Assembly (NCBI RefSeq): GCF_024679245.1
Contig: NC_090184.1
Coordinates: 741,047-805,046, forward strand
Source of the DNA: Pseudorasbora parva
Lineage: Eukaryota; Chordata; Actinopteri; Cypriniformes; Gobionidae
Direction: 5' to 3'
Length of the DNA stretch: 64,000 nt
A model generated the notes under the pieces. It was not told the origin of the DNA and did not search any database. It was given only the letters and a program-made list of their open reading frames with translations. This document shows positions 10,951-45,879 of the stretch, piece after piece. The first letter of the stretch is position 1; each line of letters begins with the position of its first letter. The position numbers and the translations under genes are program-made.

Positions 10951-11565
10951 GAAATTGGGGGATGTGATGTCATGATTGACAGCTGAGAGCGACGGCTTCT
11001 TTGAGTGAAGTCACTGAGGCACTAACAACAAACTTTTTTTTTTCAAAATTTTCTGGATTTTTGGGAGGAGTTTGGAGCTTTAGTTTTAATTTAATTTAAT
11101 TTCTACATTTTCATAACTGTTTATTTCACACCAACATAATGAATTGTTCTGCATCTCTGAGAGTGTGGGCGGGCTTTTGATAATCGCCCTGCTCTTGACT
11201 GCGCAGACTCGGTCCCAAATCTGCGCAAGATGTCAGCACCCATGTGTCCTCCGAAAGCTTCAACTCTCATCAGCGGAAGCCAATGAAGTCCCATCGTCCA
11301 TATTTTTTTACGGCCTATGAAAAAAACTCACCCGCCATCTCCTCCTCCTCTGGAGTCAGAAGCATCTGAGGTCACTTCGTGCCACTCACATTTGGAGCCG
11401 ACAAGCTCTCATGACAGCAAGTGCTCCCAGAAGAGTGGAGACTCTACCCCCATGTGGTCCAGCTGATCTGGAGACCAAACCTGGTTGCAACGACTAGTCG
11501 ACTTATCGAGAGTTGACTTTAATGCTCTGCCATCACACTGTAAGCTTGACGTCGACTAGTCGATG
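10951..11565. other. No recognisable feature
   Basis: Non-coding. A CGACTAGTCGAC-type motif at 11493-11560 recurs at about 13168-13182, which may mark remnants of one element. Otherwise I see nothing. Confidence 0.4.
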
Positions 11566-12115
11566 GCCTACAGTGTTGGGCAAGCTACTTGGAAAATGTA
11601 GTGAGCTAAGCTACCAGTTACTCTACATTCAATTAATTCACTACACTGAAGCTACCCCCCGGGAAATGTAGCAAGCTAAGCTACAGCCACTTGACAAAAG
11701 TAGTTTACTACATCTAAGCTACTTTTATTTATTTAATTTTATATTGAACCAACTTCATTCATATCAATGCTATCTTAGTGATCAATAAAAGTCAAGCATA
11801 TAGACATGCATACTTTTTCAGTTATTCAAAAACTGTCCGAAATCAATTTGGCAACAAAAAACATGTGACCCATAATTTAACAAAACCAGGTGTTGAGAGT
11901 GTGTGTGTCTATGTTCATCTGTATGTGTATGATATGCATTCGCACATGTGTGTTTGCATTTATGCTCAATTTAGACTTGGGCACTTTTGCAGGACAAACT
12001 GTAAGTTAATTTACAACTCAACTTGTACAAAAATAAATGTAAGAAAGTACAGTAGCAAAATAATTAAGACCTGCTCCAAACAGTACCAACAACAAACAAC
12101 AACAACATATAGCCT

Positions 12116-12116
<1 letters not shown>

Positions 12117-12192
<76 letters not shown>
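12117..12192. repeat. (GT)n microsatellite
   Basis: About 38 GT units adjoining a dispersed repeat that recurs beside CA arrays elsewhere in the window. Confidence 0.95.
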
Positions 12193-12193
<1 letters not shown>

Positions 12194-12299
12194 ATGTTTT
12201 TGTGACATGAGGACACAAATGTGTATAATGACATGGGTATGACACAGGTATTACAAGGAGAGGGTGAAATGTGAGGACATTACCCATGTCCCATGTCAA
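12193..12299 (+). repeat. CA-linked dispersed repeat, copy 1
   Basis: Contains GTGACATGAGGACACAAATG, GGTATGACACAGG and AGAGGGTGAAATGTGAGGAC. An inverted copy lies at 51855-51958. Both abut a (GT)n/(CA)n array on the same side of the unit. Confidence 0.7.
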
Positions 12300-12613
12300 T
12301 TAGACCCCTTCTTTACGCGCTCACTGCCAAATGAGTACTTTGAAAGGCTCGCGCGAGGCAGAAAGGAACATAGAAAGTGAAGTATATCCGCGACTTATCA
12401 GTAGTGTTTCTAATTTGAGCTTGATCTTCAGAAATGCTTGGGAAAATGTAACGTTAGCTTGTGTGGACGCTACCGCACTACTTGATCAACAAAAGAGCTT
12501 CGCTACTGAAAAGCTATTTGATTGAGAAAACAGCGATGCTACCACCACGCTACTGAAAAATGTAGTTATGTTTTTATTGTGCTACTTTATCTGTATCTTA
12601 TTCAGAACGAGCA

Positions 12614-12976
12614 TGTTATGATGTAGATGCAGTACTGAAGAAGAGTTCAAGACTTCCAAACACAAATGAGCTTTATTCAAAAGAACTGACTTTCCAAAGA
12701 ACATCTAACACACACTAAACAAACATCATGATATCATCAACCACACTAAACTAACATCAAGACCGGACCAAGACAAAGTGAACACAAGGAACTTAAATAC
12801 ACACACTGATGACTACCTAACGAGGGGGACAGGTGGCACAGATAGCTAAACACAGCTGACATGACTAAACTAACAAGGGGACTGAACAGTGGCGGGAAAA
12901 CTGAGAACAAAGGAACATGTGACTAAACTAAACACAGGAAGTACATGGGAGACACAGACAGACCAAACATGTAACA
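12614..12976 (-). mobile_element. Solo LTR with 5-bp target duplication
   Basis: Starts TGTTATG and ends CATGTAACA (inverted TGTTA ends). It is flanked by GAGCA at 12609-12613 and 12977-12981. On the minus strand TATTTAAG near 12790 precedes AATAAA at 12672-12677, the normal promoter-to-polyA order in an LTR. Length 363 bp, no coding sequence attached. Confidence 0.75.
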
Positions 12977-13305
12977 GAGCAGAAGTCTGTGAGAAATATA
13001 ATGACTAGAAGACAAAAGAACTGATACAGAAGCTGTTATGTAGGACTAATATCCTTATGGGCAGCGCTGTGTCATATGCTATAGCTATCAGCTGTGTACA
13101 AGAAGACCCGTGTTCGCGTCTCAGCTCAAGGCTCAGGCTTATCTGTTCATTAATGACGTCATCAGCGACTAGTCGACGTCGACTCAACTTTCATCACATA
13201 AATGTCCACTTAAAAAAAACGGAAGTCCTTCAACCTTTTAGTTCCCGGTGCTCTTGGCGGCAGCACACCCTTGGCCCATTCCTCTGAGTAAGAACCTTCT
13301 GACTC

Positions 13306-14118
13306 AGGGTGTTTTCACACTTGGTCCTTTTCAGGGGTCTGAGCATGGTTTTTGTGAGTTTTGGCCCATATGTGAACACTACAAATGATCTCAGACCCCT
13401 TTAAAGCAAAACGAGACCATCTTCAGAGGTGGTCTGCGTACGGTTCGATCTCATCTTACGGTTCGCTAAAAATGCGCAATCTGAACCGTTGCTCTGGGCT
13501 TACTTGATTTTTTCTGTTTGTGAATTCCAATGTAGTTTGGTCATCAGATGCCTCCATACAAATCGGCTGATCAACATGGCTGACTCTTCTGACAGATCTC
13601 TAGAAATGATTTGTTCACAACATACACTTGTTTATTGCAATTTCAACTGTGTCATAGAGACGTTTAAAATGGTGTAACGAGCACCTAAAGCGCATGCACA
13701 GAAGCCAGCTGTCACAGCGCGTGCACTAAACGGAATAGTTTGCATCTTATTGCATTTATTTTAAAGTGTCAAAAACACAAGTTTCCCTTAAACAGGTGGT
13801 TTTGTCTAAAGTGAATGTAAACATCTGCATTATAGCCTAATAAAAGAATCAGTGGAGTGAAGAATATGCAGTTTTATTTTTTCATGTGATTATTTCAATT
13901 CTTACTTGAATACTGCTTTTAGGCATACTTATACTTTACTTGTAAAATGTATAGCAGTTTGTTTAATTTGCATCTTTCTTTTATTATTTCATTGTATTGT
14001 TTATTTTTTGTATGCTGATGTTATCATTGCCTTTTTCAATAAAATAAACATGAATCAAGAAAAACAATTCAAAATAAATGTTAGATACAAAGGTGGATGT
14101 GTGATATAGCTAGAGCAA

Positions 14119-14202
<84 letters not shown>

Positions 14203-14447
14203 AAGTGCTATATATATATATTGTGTAAAAAGATAAACTACTTAATTCAACAGCATTTGTAGCAATGTCATAAAGTAATAATAATCTTTACAAACAAATA
14301 TCTTGGTTACTGAGGAACAAACTACTGAGGAAGACCATAGGGTCAGCCATCAAACACTGAACTGGACTAGATCCAAAAAGCAACAGTCTGAACACAAAGG
14401 GGTCTGAGACCACATTCTACTAAAGTGGACCAAAAATGATCAGAGTC
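13306..14447. mobile_element. Probable degraded DNA transposon
   Basis: Left GTGTTTTCACACTTGGTCC...GGGGTCTGAG and right GGGGTCTGAGACCAC...GTGGACCAAAAATG are roughly inverted. The middle is AT-rich with a long (AT)n tract. No transposase recognised. Confidence 0.35.
14120..14220. repeat. (AT)n microsatellite
   Basis: About 40 AT units, a short interruption (AATAAAGTGC), then more AT. Confidence 0.9.
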
Positions 14448-16437
14448 CTCTTTTAGGTACAGGGATACTATTTTAGGTACAGGGATACTATTTTAGGTAC
14501 AGGGATACTCTTTCAGGTACAGGGATACTCTTTCAGGTACAGGGATACTCTTTCAGGTACAGGGATACTCTTTCAGGTACAGGGATACTCCTTCGGGTAC
14601 AGGGATACTCCTTCAGGTACAGGGATACTCTTTCAGGTACAGGGATACTCTTTCAGGTACAGGGATACTCTTTCAGGTACAGGGATACTCTTTCAGGGAC
14701 AGGGATACTATTTTAGGTACTGGGATGCTCTGTCAGGTACAGGGATACTCTTTCAGGTACAGGGATACTCTGTCAGGTACAGGGATACTCTTTTAGGTAC
14801 AGGGATGCTCTGTCAGATACAGGGATACTCTTTCAGGTACAGGGATGCTCTGTCAGGTACAGGGATACTATTTTAGGTACAGGGATACTCTTTCAGGTAC
14901 AGGGATACTCTTTCAGGTACAGGAATACTCTTTCAGGTACAGGGATACTCCTTCGGGTACAGGGATACTCCTTCGGGTACAAGGATACTCTTTCAGGTAC
15001 AGGGATCTCCGTCAGGTACAGGGATACTATTTTAGGTACTGGGATACTCTTTCAGGTACAGGGATACTCTTTCAGGTACAGGAATACTCTTTCAGGTACA
15101 GGGATGCTCTGTCAGGTACAGGGATACTATTTTAGGTACAGGGATACTCTTTCAGGTACAGGGATACTCTTTCAGGTACAGGGATACTCTTTCAGGTACA
15201 TGGATACTCTTTTAGGTATAGACATACTCTTTTAGATACAGGGATGCTCCGTCAGGTACAGGAATACTCTTTTAGGTACAGGGATACTCTTTTAGGTACA
15301 GGGATACTCTTTCAGGTACAGGAATACTCTTTTTGGTACAGGGTTACTCTTTCAGGTACAGGGATACTCTTTTAGGTACAGGGATACTCTTTCAGATACA
15401 GGGTTACTCTTTTAGATACAGGGATACTCTTTCTGGTACAGGGATACTCTTTTAGGTACAGGGATAATATTTCTGGTACAGGGATACTCTTTTAGGTACA
15501 GGGATACTCTTTTAGGTACAGGGATAATATTTCTGGTACAGGGATACTCTTTTAGGTACATGGATACTCTTTTTGGCACAGGGTTACTCTTTTAGGTACA
15601 GGGATACTCTTTTAGATACAGGGATACTCTTTCAGGTACAGGGATACTCTTTTAGGTACAGGGATACTCTTTCAGGTACAGGGATACTCTTTCTGGTACA
15701 GGGATACTCTTTCAGGTACAGGGATACTCTTTCTGGTACAGGGATACTCGTTTAGGTACAGGGATAATATTTCTGGTACAGGGATACTCTTTTAGGTACA
15801 TGGATACTCTTTTTGGCACAGGGTTACTCTTTTAGGTACAGGGATACTCTTTTAGGTACAGGGATACTCTTTCAGGTACAGGGATACTCTTTTAGGTACA
15901 GGGATACTCTTTCAGGTACAGGGATACTCTTTTAGGTACAGGGTTACTCTTTCAGGTACAGGGATATTCTTTTAGGTACAGGGAAACTCTTTTAGGTACA
16001 GGGATACTCTTTTATGTACAGGGATACTCTTTCAGGTACAGGGATACTCTTTCAGGTACAGGGATACTCTTTATGGTACAGGGATACTCTTTCAGGTACA
16101 GGGTTACTCTTTCAGGTACAGGGATACTCTTTCAGGTACAGGGAAACTCTTTTAGGTACAGGAATAGTCTTTTCGGTACAGGGATACTCTTTCAGGTACA
16201 GGGATACTCTTTCAGGTACAGGGATACTCTTTTAGGTACAGGGATACTCTTTCAGGTACAGGGATACTCTTTTAGGTACAGGGATACTCTTTCAGGTACA
16301 GGGATACTCTTTCAGGTACAGGGATACTCTTTCAGGTACAGGGATACTCTTTCAGGTACAGGGATACTCTTTCAGGCACAGGGATACTCTTTCAGGTACA
16401 GGGATACTCTTTTAGGTACAGGGATACTCTTTTAGGT
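14448..16437 (+). repeat. 20-bp minisatellite, about 99 copies
   Basis: Unit TTTCAGGTACAGGGATACTC with common variants TTTTAGGTAC and TTCTGGTAC. The array covers nearly 2 kb and ends about 770 bp before the il17rb start codon. Because 20 is not a multiple of 3, the reading frames seen on the plus strand are by-products. Each unit carries a pyrimidine run followed by CAG or TAG and G, which resembles a 3' splice site. Confidence 0.95.
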
Positions 16438-16655
16438 ATCCTTCCTGCAAGATTTGTTGGAGTGAAGGCTGTCCATCCCTCCACCCTTAAAGTGTATGTT
16501 GGCGCTTTCGCCGCACATCATGATGTAGTTCATGAAGTGTTTGGGGAAGTGCAATCTGATCTGATCATCAAGTTCCTGAGAGGAGTGAGGAGACTAAATC
16601 TGCCTAGCTCAGACTTTAGGGGTATATCTTTGGTCCAGAGAGCTCACCTTTGAAT
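16438..16655 (+). pseudogene. DIRS-type tyrosine recombinase fragment
   Basis: Reads VHPSTLKVYVGAFAAHHD ... DLIIKFLRGVRRLNLPS, the N-terminal core-binding segment of the tyrosine recombinase of fish DIRS-like retroelements. It is truncated on both sides: the minisatellite ends directly against it on the left and a MITE begins on the right. Confidence 0.55.
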
Positions 16656-16678
16656 CATTGCAGTCAGCAGTTCACACA

Positions 16679-17002
16679 CACTGCAGAAAAATGCTCTTCT
16701 TACTCAGTCATTTTGTCTTGTTTCTAGTCTAAATATCTAACAATTCTTAAATCAAGATGCATTTACTAGATCAGTAAAATGACATAAGATATTTTTTCTT
16801 GTTTTGTTGAGAATAAAATCTAAATGAAGTGAGTTTTTGCTTAAAACAGGCTAAATGATCTGCCAATGGGGTGAGAAAAATAATCTTGTTTCTGATTGAA
16901 ATCTTGTGTATAGCTCAAACGGAAATAAGATTATTTTTCTCACCCCATTGGCAGATCATTTTGCCTGTTTTAAGCAAAAACTCACTTAATTTAGATATTT
17001 TG
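16679..17002. mobile_element. Palindromic 'CACTGCAAAA' MITE, copy b
   Basis: Left end CACTGCAGAAAAATGCTC, central inverted blocks GCCAATGGGGTGAGAAAAAT and its complement, and ...ACTCACTTAATTTAGATATT at the right. The outer part of the right arm is lost. It ends about 200 bp before the il17rb start codon. Confidence 0.75.
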
Positions 17003-17204
17003 GATGACCAGGCTGGATTTCATTGACACATCACCACTTCCTGTGACGCTAAAAGCAAGCAATAAGAGACTCGTGGGTGTGTGTGTTTGTGTGTGTGGCT
17101 TATGTTTTTCTCGAGAAGAGATAAATCTGAAGCGCTGCTCATGTTCACACAGACTCTGGTTGGTGAAGGAGACGAGTGTGTGTGCGTGTGTGTGAAGCGT
17201 TGAG
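17003..17204 (+). promoter_or_regulatory. il17rb: il17rb putative 5' UTR / proximal promoter
   Basis: The only unique sequence between the upstream MITE and the start codon. It contains an ETS-type CACTTCCTG at about 17034 and AGATAAAT at about 17122. No clear TATA box. Transcription start not determinable. Confidence 0.35.
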
Positions 17205-40284
<23,080 letters not shown>

Positions 40285-41470
40285 TATGTGCCTTTGTGTT
40301 CAGTTATGACAGTCCTTCCGGCAGACTTTAGCTCCAGCTCTGATCAAACTCACCAGGAACACTTCTTCTCTGGTCCAGCTGTGTTTGATCCGGACTGGAG
40401 CTGAACTCTGCAGGACGAAAACACTTTTTAATAGCATTGTGCTAACGTGAAAACGTTTCTGATGTTTCTCTGAACGCTTAAATCATTTGGTCTTGGTTAT
40501 GCAAAAGTTAAGGCAACATTTCATTCTGAAACCTAACCCATTAACTGTCACTTTAAGAATAATCCAAACTTAAATGGTTGTAATTGAAGAATGCTTTGGG
40601 ATATAGACCTAAGTTTTGTCTTGTTTTAAAGAAGACACTCAGATTTTTGCTAAAATTATGTTCTATACTTAACTTTTTATTTTATTTTATATAAAATATA
40701 TATTTTAGAAAATAATTGTTACTCTTCCTTTAGTATAAAATCAAAGCCATGTCTAACCAAGTTGTGTTCCAAATTTGAAGTTGATATCACAAAAATGTAA
40801 GATCCCATGAGATTTTGTTGATGCGCTGTACCAAAAATATCTGCCGGGTGTCAAACTTCAGCGGTAGGAATGATAGTTCTACCATATTTGTAACCAGGAG
40901 ACGGCTTTGCAGCCCCATTCCATTGGATTTAAAAAAAGAGAAGCATTCTCCTTTAAAAATTAATACATTTTTGACACCACCCACTAGGGGAGGAGCCTGC
41001 TGGAAGAATTAAAGTGCCATTTCCATGGTAACCCAAAGTCCAATGTCAAAATGAATTTTGAGTTTGTAAGCTTTCGAATGTTACCTAATTTATGATGATT
41101 ACTAAAATATGTGATATGAAAAAAGGTGAAAAATAAAGAGTGGTACGTTCTTAAGGGGTTACAAATGTTAGACAAATGTCCAGCTGAAATGATGCAGTTT
41201 ACTAATGTTACTGGAACATTCCCACAACGTTAGCCAAAGCTCTGAGAACGTGTTCGCTGGGATAACTGATTCTGTGTCAGTTCACATCACATATATCAAG
41301 AGATGATTTCTGCTGCTTGAGTTTTATTCATATACTGCCTTCTGTCACATTAGTACTTCATGCTTCCTTTGGATGGCTAACCTGTAAAAGCTTTATTCAT
41401 TTCTTTAAAACTGATCATATATACGTTTAAAAATGTATGCTTATCTTTAATAAACTGAAATAAAAGCCTC
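40285..41470 (+). promoter_or_regulatory. il17rb: il17rb 3' UTR region and polyA signal candidates
   Basis: AATAAA occurs at 41132-41137, 41449-41454 and 41459-41464. The last pair, ATAAACTGAAATAAAAG, is the most plausible end. 40325-40425 holds a diverged foldback-MITE copy. The actual cleavage site is not visible. Confidence 0.4.
40325..40425. mobile_element. Diverged foldback MITE in the il17rb 3' UTR
   Basis: TTTAGCTCCAGCTCTGATCAAACTCACC and, inverted, GTGTTTGATC...GGAGCTGAACTCTGCAG are related to the MITE at 7334-7528. Confidence 0.6.
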
Positions 41471-41502
41471 CATTTCTATTGTTATAATGGTAATCCATTA
41501 AG

Positions 41503-41700
41503 TCTTCTTCTTTTCCTTTTGGCTGTTCCCTTCAGGGGTCTCCACAGCGAATCCTCTGCCTCCATCTAGTCCTATCCTCTGTATCCTCTTCTCTCAGACC
41601 AGCTATCTTCATGTCCTCCTTTACTACATCCATAAACCTCCTCTTTGGTCTTCCTCTTAACCTCCTGCCTTGCAGCTCTAACCTCAGCATCCTTTCACCA
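41503..41700 (-). pseudogene. RTE/L1-type LINE 3' coding end
   Basis: Minus strand reads RMLRLELQGRRLRGRPKRRF, MDVVKEDMKIAGLREEDTED and RTRWRQRIRCGDP. This is the basic C-terminal tail of a common LINE RT ORF, followed by a purine-rich tail. Only the last ~65 residues are present. Confidence 0.7.
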
Positions 41701-41857
41701 ATATATTCACTCTTATAATGACAATACATTAAGAGACGGGCAAATATCTTATGAATTAAAAACAGCTGTTTTTTGCTGTACTGCATTGGCCACAAATACT
41801 GCATACATTGATTTGTCTTATGTGGTTGGTCAATTACAGGTTTTGCACCAATTATAA

Positions 41858-42603
41858 TAAAAAGTAAATTAAATCCAGTGTGTATAGTGAGATGAAGAGT
41901 TACTGTTGTGCATCAGTGTCTGTTATTCTGTAAGTTTAGACTCTGACCACTGCAGAAACCACTGACCCATCTCTGCTTGCTCTAAAGCTGGAGTAACGGA
42001 GCCTAATGCTGTTCAACACACACGGGAAAATATCGCTTCACTATTGGCATCAATGGTTCAATGAAAAAACTAAACTTGCTGTTGTTTTCTGGCTCTACTA
42101 GAGCAGGTTTTCCTGTTTGAATGTTGATTATTTCCTCATATTCTCTATTGTTTCGTCTCCACTCTTCCCAGTCTGTCAGTAACTCTGTTTAGTTCCTGTC
42201 TCTATTTAGCCCCTCCTTCTGAATAGCACACTGCTCTGATTGGTCAGTTTCAACACATGACTAACTGACTCAACCAGGCCCCGTGTTGGTTCCTGAAGAA
42301 ACTCAAGACTACAAGGGAGACGTTTCAGGAGTTCAGAAACACTGACACTGATATAGAGAAGAACTCCCGTTGGAGGGGCTTTTGGAAGCTTTATTTTGCA
42401 CGTCAAACACGTCAGACCAGGCAGTGTGGTGGGGGTTAAAGGTCACGGCTGCTGACCTGAACAAACACTGACACAGTTGAACTCCATCTGCTCCCTTTGG
42501 CTTCTGGACTCCTGTAGATTTCGACACATTTGATTGATTGATTTACTCAGGGTTTCATCAAAGTTGTGTCCCAAATGACGCACTCTGTACCTTTCAGTCT
42601 AAA
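41858..42603. other. Intergenic, no feature recognised
   Basis: Non-coding, no clear terminal repeats or tandem structure. Confidence 0.4.
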
Positions 42604-42611
42604 GTATGACC

Positions 42612-42950
42612 TAGGGATGTTAACGATTAATCGAGCAGGGCCTGCTCAACCGCGAAGCACACATGAGGAAATGAAGCGAGCGTGCTGGAGAGCATTATAC
42701 AGCTGGATTTACACCTTCATCATGACTATAAAGTGTGTGTGCATTCACAGCCTTTTGCTTTGTGCAAAGGCAAGTTTTGTGTAGGCCTGTCTACGTCTGA
42801 TTTATCTCATATAGGAGGCATTTGGTTAAGAATTGCACACAATATAAGACACTGATGTAGACGCGTATGCAGTCTTAAGGATAATGATTAATTGATTAAT
42901 CGATCGTTAATTTAACCAACGACTGATCATGGGGATTTGTGTTATCCCTA
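42612..42950. mobile_element. hAT-type MITE (TAGGGATGTTAACGATTAAT)
   Basis: Ends TAGGGAT.../...ATCCCTA, with inverted TTAACGATTAATCGA blocks. Flanked by a similar 8-mer, GTATGACC (42604) and ATATGAAC (42951), an imperfect hAT-style duplication. 339 bp, non-coding. Confidence 0.65.
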
Positions 42951-43029
42951 ATATGAACTTTATAAGGTTAGTTTGTCACTACTCACACTATTGATACAGT
43001 AAAATACCCAAAAGTAAGTGAATGAATTG

Positions 43030-44870
43030 CAGGGACGTGCACAAGATTTTTGAGGGGCAGTTGCTCTGCCATTATCATTATTTTAATGCCCCCTAGTGGT
43101 ATTTATGTTCTGCTCAGAAAAAATATTATAGGTGGGGCTATTTTTTGCGGGGGCGGGGGGCGGGGGGGGGGGAATTCCACCAGGAATTTTTTTATATTTC
43201 GTAGATGTGATTTCCTGCATTATGGTGCGTTTGAGGCCATTTCCCTTGCCTATACCAATAAAAGAACTCAAACCAGTCAATATCAATAGTCTAAAAAAAC
43301 AGCAATATTAATTTAACTGCCATCAACAGTTTCACAGGTAATGATAATGAACAAGTTGCATGTTTATTATGCTCTGTGTCCAGTTAAAAAAAGTGGATTT
43401 ATGAAGATTTTAATTCATTTCATAAAACTTGATGATGATCGTCCGTTTGTTATACCTTTCCGACAACGTTAAGTCTCACCCGACAACCGCGATAATCTCC
43501 TTCTAGTGCCGCTCATGCGGGCTCAGCCAGGGCGGTTAGAAGGAATCTGGGGCCCCAAGCAAAATGGACATGGCTAACCTTCTACAGATAAACGGGTAAT
43601 GATTCAAACATGGTTGTAAAACTTTAAGAAACCATTTTTAAAACATCTATAAACATTACATAGATAGACAGACCAAATATTCCTAACACTTTGTTAAGGG
43701 TTACTAGTTGGTTTGTAAACTGTCTATAAACATTATCTGGATGGTTATTATAAAGTTGCAACAGATGACTATAATACCTTGTTAATTAAATAATTAATAA
43801 ACAGTGGGTTGTCCTGATACTGTACTTCAAAATGCAACAGTGTAAAAATTGCCACACAGAATAAAGTAACTGTTCAACATCCATTGGTAACTTATAAAAA
43901 TAATATCATATTTGCATAAACTGTTACTACCAAATATCCCGACACTAGCACATTAAGATAAGCTATGAAAAAAAAATCATGTTCCTCTGCCTCTTTCTGG
44001 TTAAATAATGTTTATAATAATAGTTAATGCTATATTAACTATTCCAGGTTATTTATGCATAGCATAAAAATAGTTAGTATAGCATGCTATGCCACTTTCA
44101 TCAAAACCTAACTTTATTACAAAGCTATAGCAATTTTATGTCATTAAATACGATAAACAGTTATTCTGGAACAGATCTGCGTCTTCCTTATCCCGTTAAA
44201 AAACATCTTACAGTATGTAACCATATTCTGTCCGTTCTAAAAAAAAGTTGCACTAACTGTTCGTTACAAGCAGCATTTGCCATCAGGCAGGTAACGTTAG
44301 CTGACATAAACATATTTTTCTAGCCTACCTGCTGCAAAATTACACCATTTTTGTACAAATAGAGCTATTTTATATAGTGTAATTTATCACTTACCACTAA
44401 CTTGTTTTTTCTCTTTTTTCCGCTTCATGATCGCCGAGGAGGTTTTGTATTTGCCGGCAGCAGAGACCGCGTGGTTGGGTGGCTGCTGTCAGTGACGACT
44501 GAGAGCGCCCCCTTCAGGGGGATTCCAATAACAGTGTCATTGCACTTTACTGCATTGACTATGAAAGGGGCGCTCAAGCAGTTTGTCGTTGCATTTTATT
44601 CTTAACCTGTCGTTGTCTTGAGGCCCCAGGCCAGCTCGGGGCCCCAAGCAATTGCTTGACTTTCACTTTCGGACGGGTACCCGAATATGGAAGTGAACGA
44701 GGCTTTGCAATTTTTTATTTTTTTTTTGTATCTAGGCCTACGTGAAATTCTGCATCCATTGTACGATTTTTTTATTTATTTTTTTCCACCTCGGAAGGGC
44801 AACGTGAGTCGAGAAGGGCATATGGGCAGTTGCCCGGGCAACCTGAGCAACCCCCCTGTGCACGTCCCTG
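43030..44870. mobile_element. hAT-like DNA transposon (CAGGGACGTGCACA ends)
   Basis: 14-bp terminal inverted repeats CAGGGACGTGCACA. CAGGG starts are typical of hAT, but no clean 8-bp duplication is visible. No intact ORF. A possible second element (CAGGGCGGTTAG at 43528 with a GGGGCCCCAAGCAA motif repeated at 44638) may be nested inside. Confidence 0.6.
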
Positions 44871-45034
44871 ACGGGAATTGGGCCGCAGCTCTCGATTTTA
44901 ATCAATGGCTTTTTTATAATAGAGGAAACATTCTGCCCGAAATGATTGGATTAATAAAATAAATAGAAACAATATCCGTCTACTCTGCTAGAAATAATAC
45001 TCTTCCTCAGTGTTTTACCAGCACAAACTCTTAA

Positions 45035-45832
45035 AGGTGTCACGAACTGGCTTTGTTTATTTTTTTATTCTGTTGTCTGAGGTCTATTAATGATGTTCGT
45101 GTGGTTTTTACATTAAAAAACATCATAACTAATCAGTAATAGGCTATTTTCTACACTGGTTTTGAGGCTCTCTCCTGAACGCTGGGTTCTGATGGGCGTG
45201 TCACTGGAGGTTGGAAGTAAACGCCCACGTCTAGGATTGGATAAAATGTGCATATTATAATGAGCTTCAGCTCCCGTCAGTTCACATGAGGGAGGGATTG
45301 TTTTGAAAGCGGCACCGGAATGATTCTCTCACAGGGATCATAAACGTCTTTATCAAACAAACACAATGATTTATCTCTCATCCACCCGCGATTGATTGGA
45401 ATATTTTTTTTTTATTACTTGGCCCGTCTGATTGGTGGATATAAGCGCGAACTCCGCATTAGCACTGTTCAAATATCAAGTCAAGAGAGTGAACAACGCA
45501 GATCAAGAAAGGAATGTTATTTGACTATTTAAGATTCACCGGCCTGCCGACAGGCTTACGTTTTAGTAGCCCGTCTGGAAAACACACAGCCCCGGGACAT
45601 TGGGCTTTGCGAGCCCTGGCCAATAGATGTCCGAGTAAAAAACACGTTTTACTCACATAAGTGTGCTGCACCATTCCTGTCGGATCCAATATACTGTAGA
45701 AGGCACAGCATTGTGTTTTAATCTCAATATGTCTGCAAATCCAGTCGACCGGTGTTTTATTTACAAACGCTTCTGCGGTGAAATGAAGCGAACAAACGTG
45801 CACTCATTCCTAATATTAATCTGAAGGAAGCT
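45035..45832. mobile_element. TTAA-type element with a second THAP fragment
   Basis: Begins after TTAA (45031-45034) with AGGTGTCACGAACTGG. On the minus strand at about 45740-45803 it reads HVCSLHFTAEAFVNKTPVDW, the C-terminal C-x2-H part of a THAP finger. The right end is lost at the LINE. Inferred Kolobok relic. Confidence 0.5.
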
Positions 45833-45879
45833 TATTCTGGGACTGTGTTCTTCCAAAACCAGGCACAGCGCAATGTCTT

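Larger units (their letters stand above)
11566..12600. mobile_element. Dispersed repeat with GTTGGGCAAGCTACTTG start
   Basis: Starts GTTGGGCAAGCTACTTGGAA and is rich in repeated AGCTAAGCTAC and GTAGTGAGCTAAG motifs, typical of an old fish MITE. It is interrupted by a long (GT)n and the segment at 12193-12299. Ends uncertain. Confidence 0.4.

Noticed and set aside
12011..12299. HTHTHT / VCVCVC frames (also at 20302-20614, 51594-51970, 62226-62680)
   Set aside because: Dinucleotide microsatellites open in two frames; no start context or family similarity.
14845..16435. Plus-strand frames repeating GYSFRYRDTLSGTGILF
   Set aside because: By-product of the 20-bp minisatellite read in three rotating frames. 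Not a protein gene.
43030..44870. Exact 8-bp target duplication for this hAT-like element
   Set aside because: The flanking 8-mers (ATGAATTG and ACGGGAAT) do not match, so only the inverted ends support the call.
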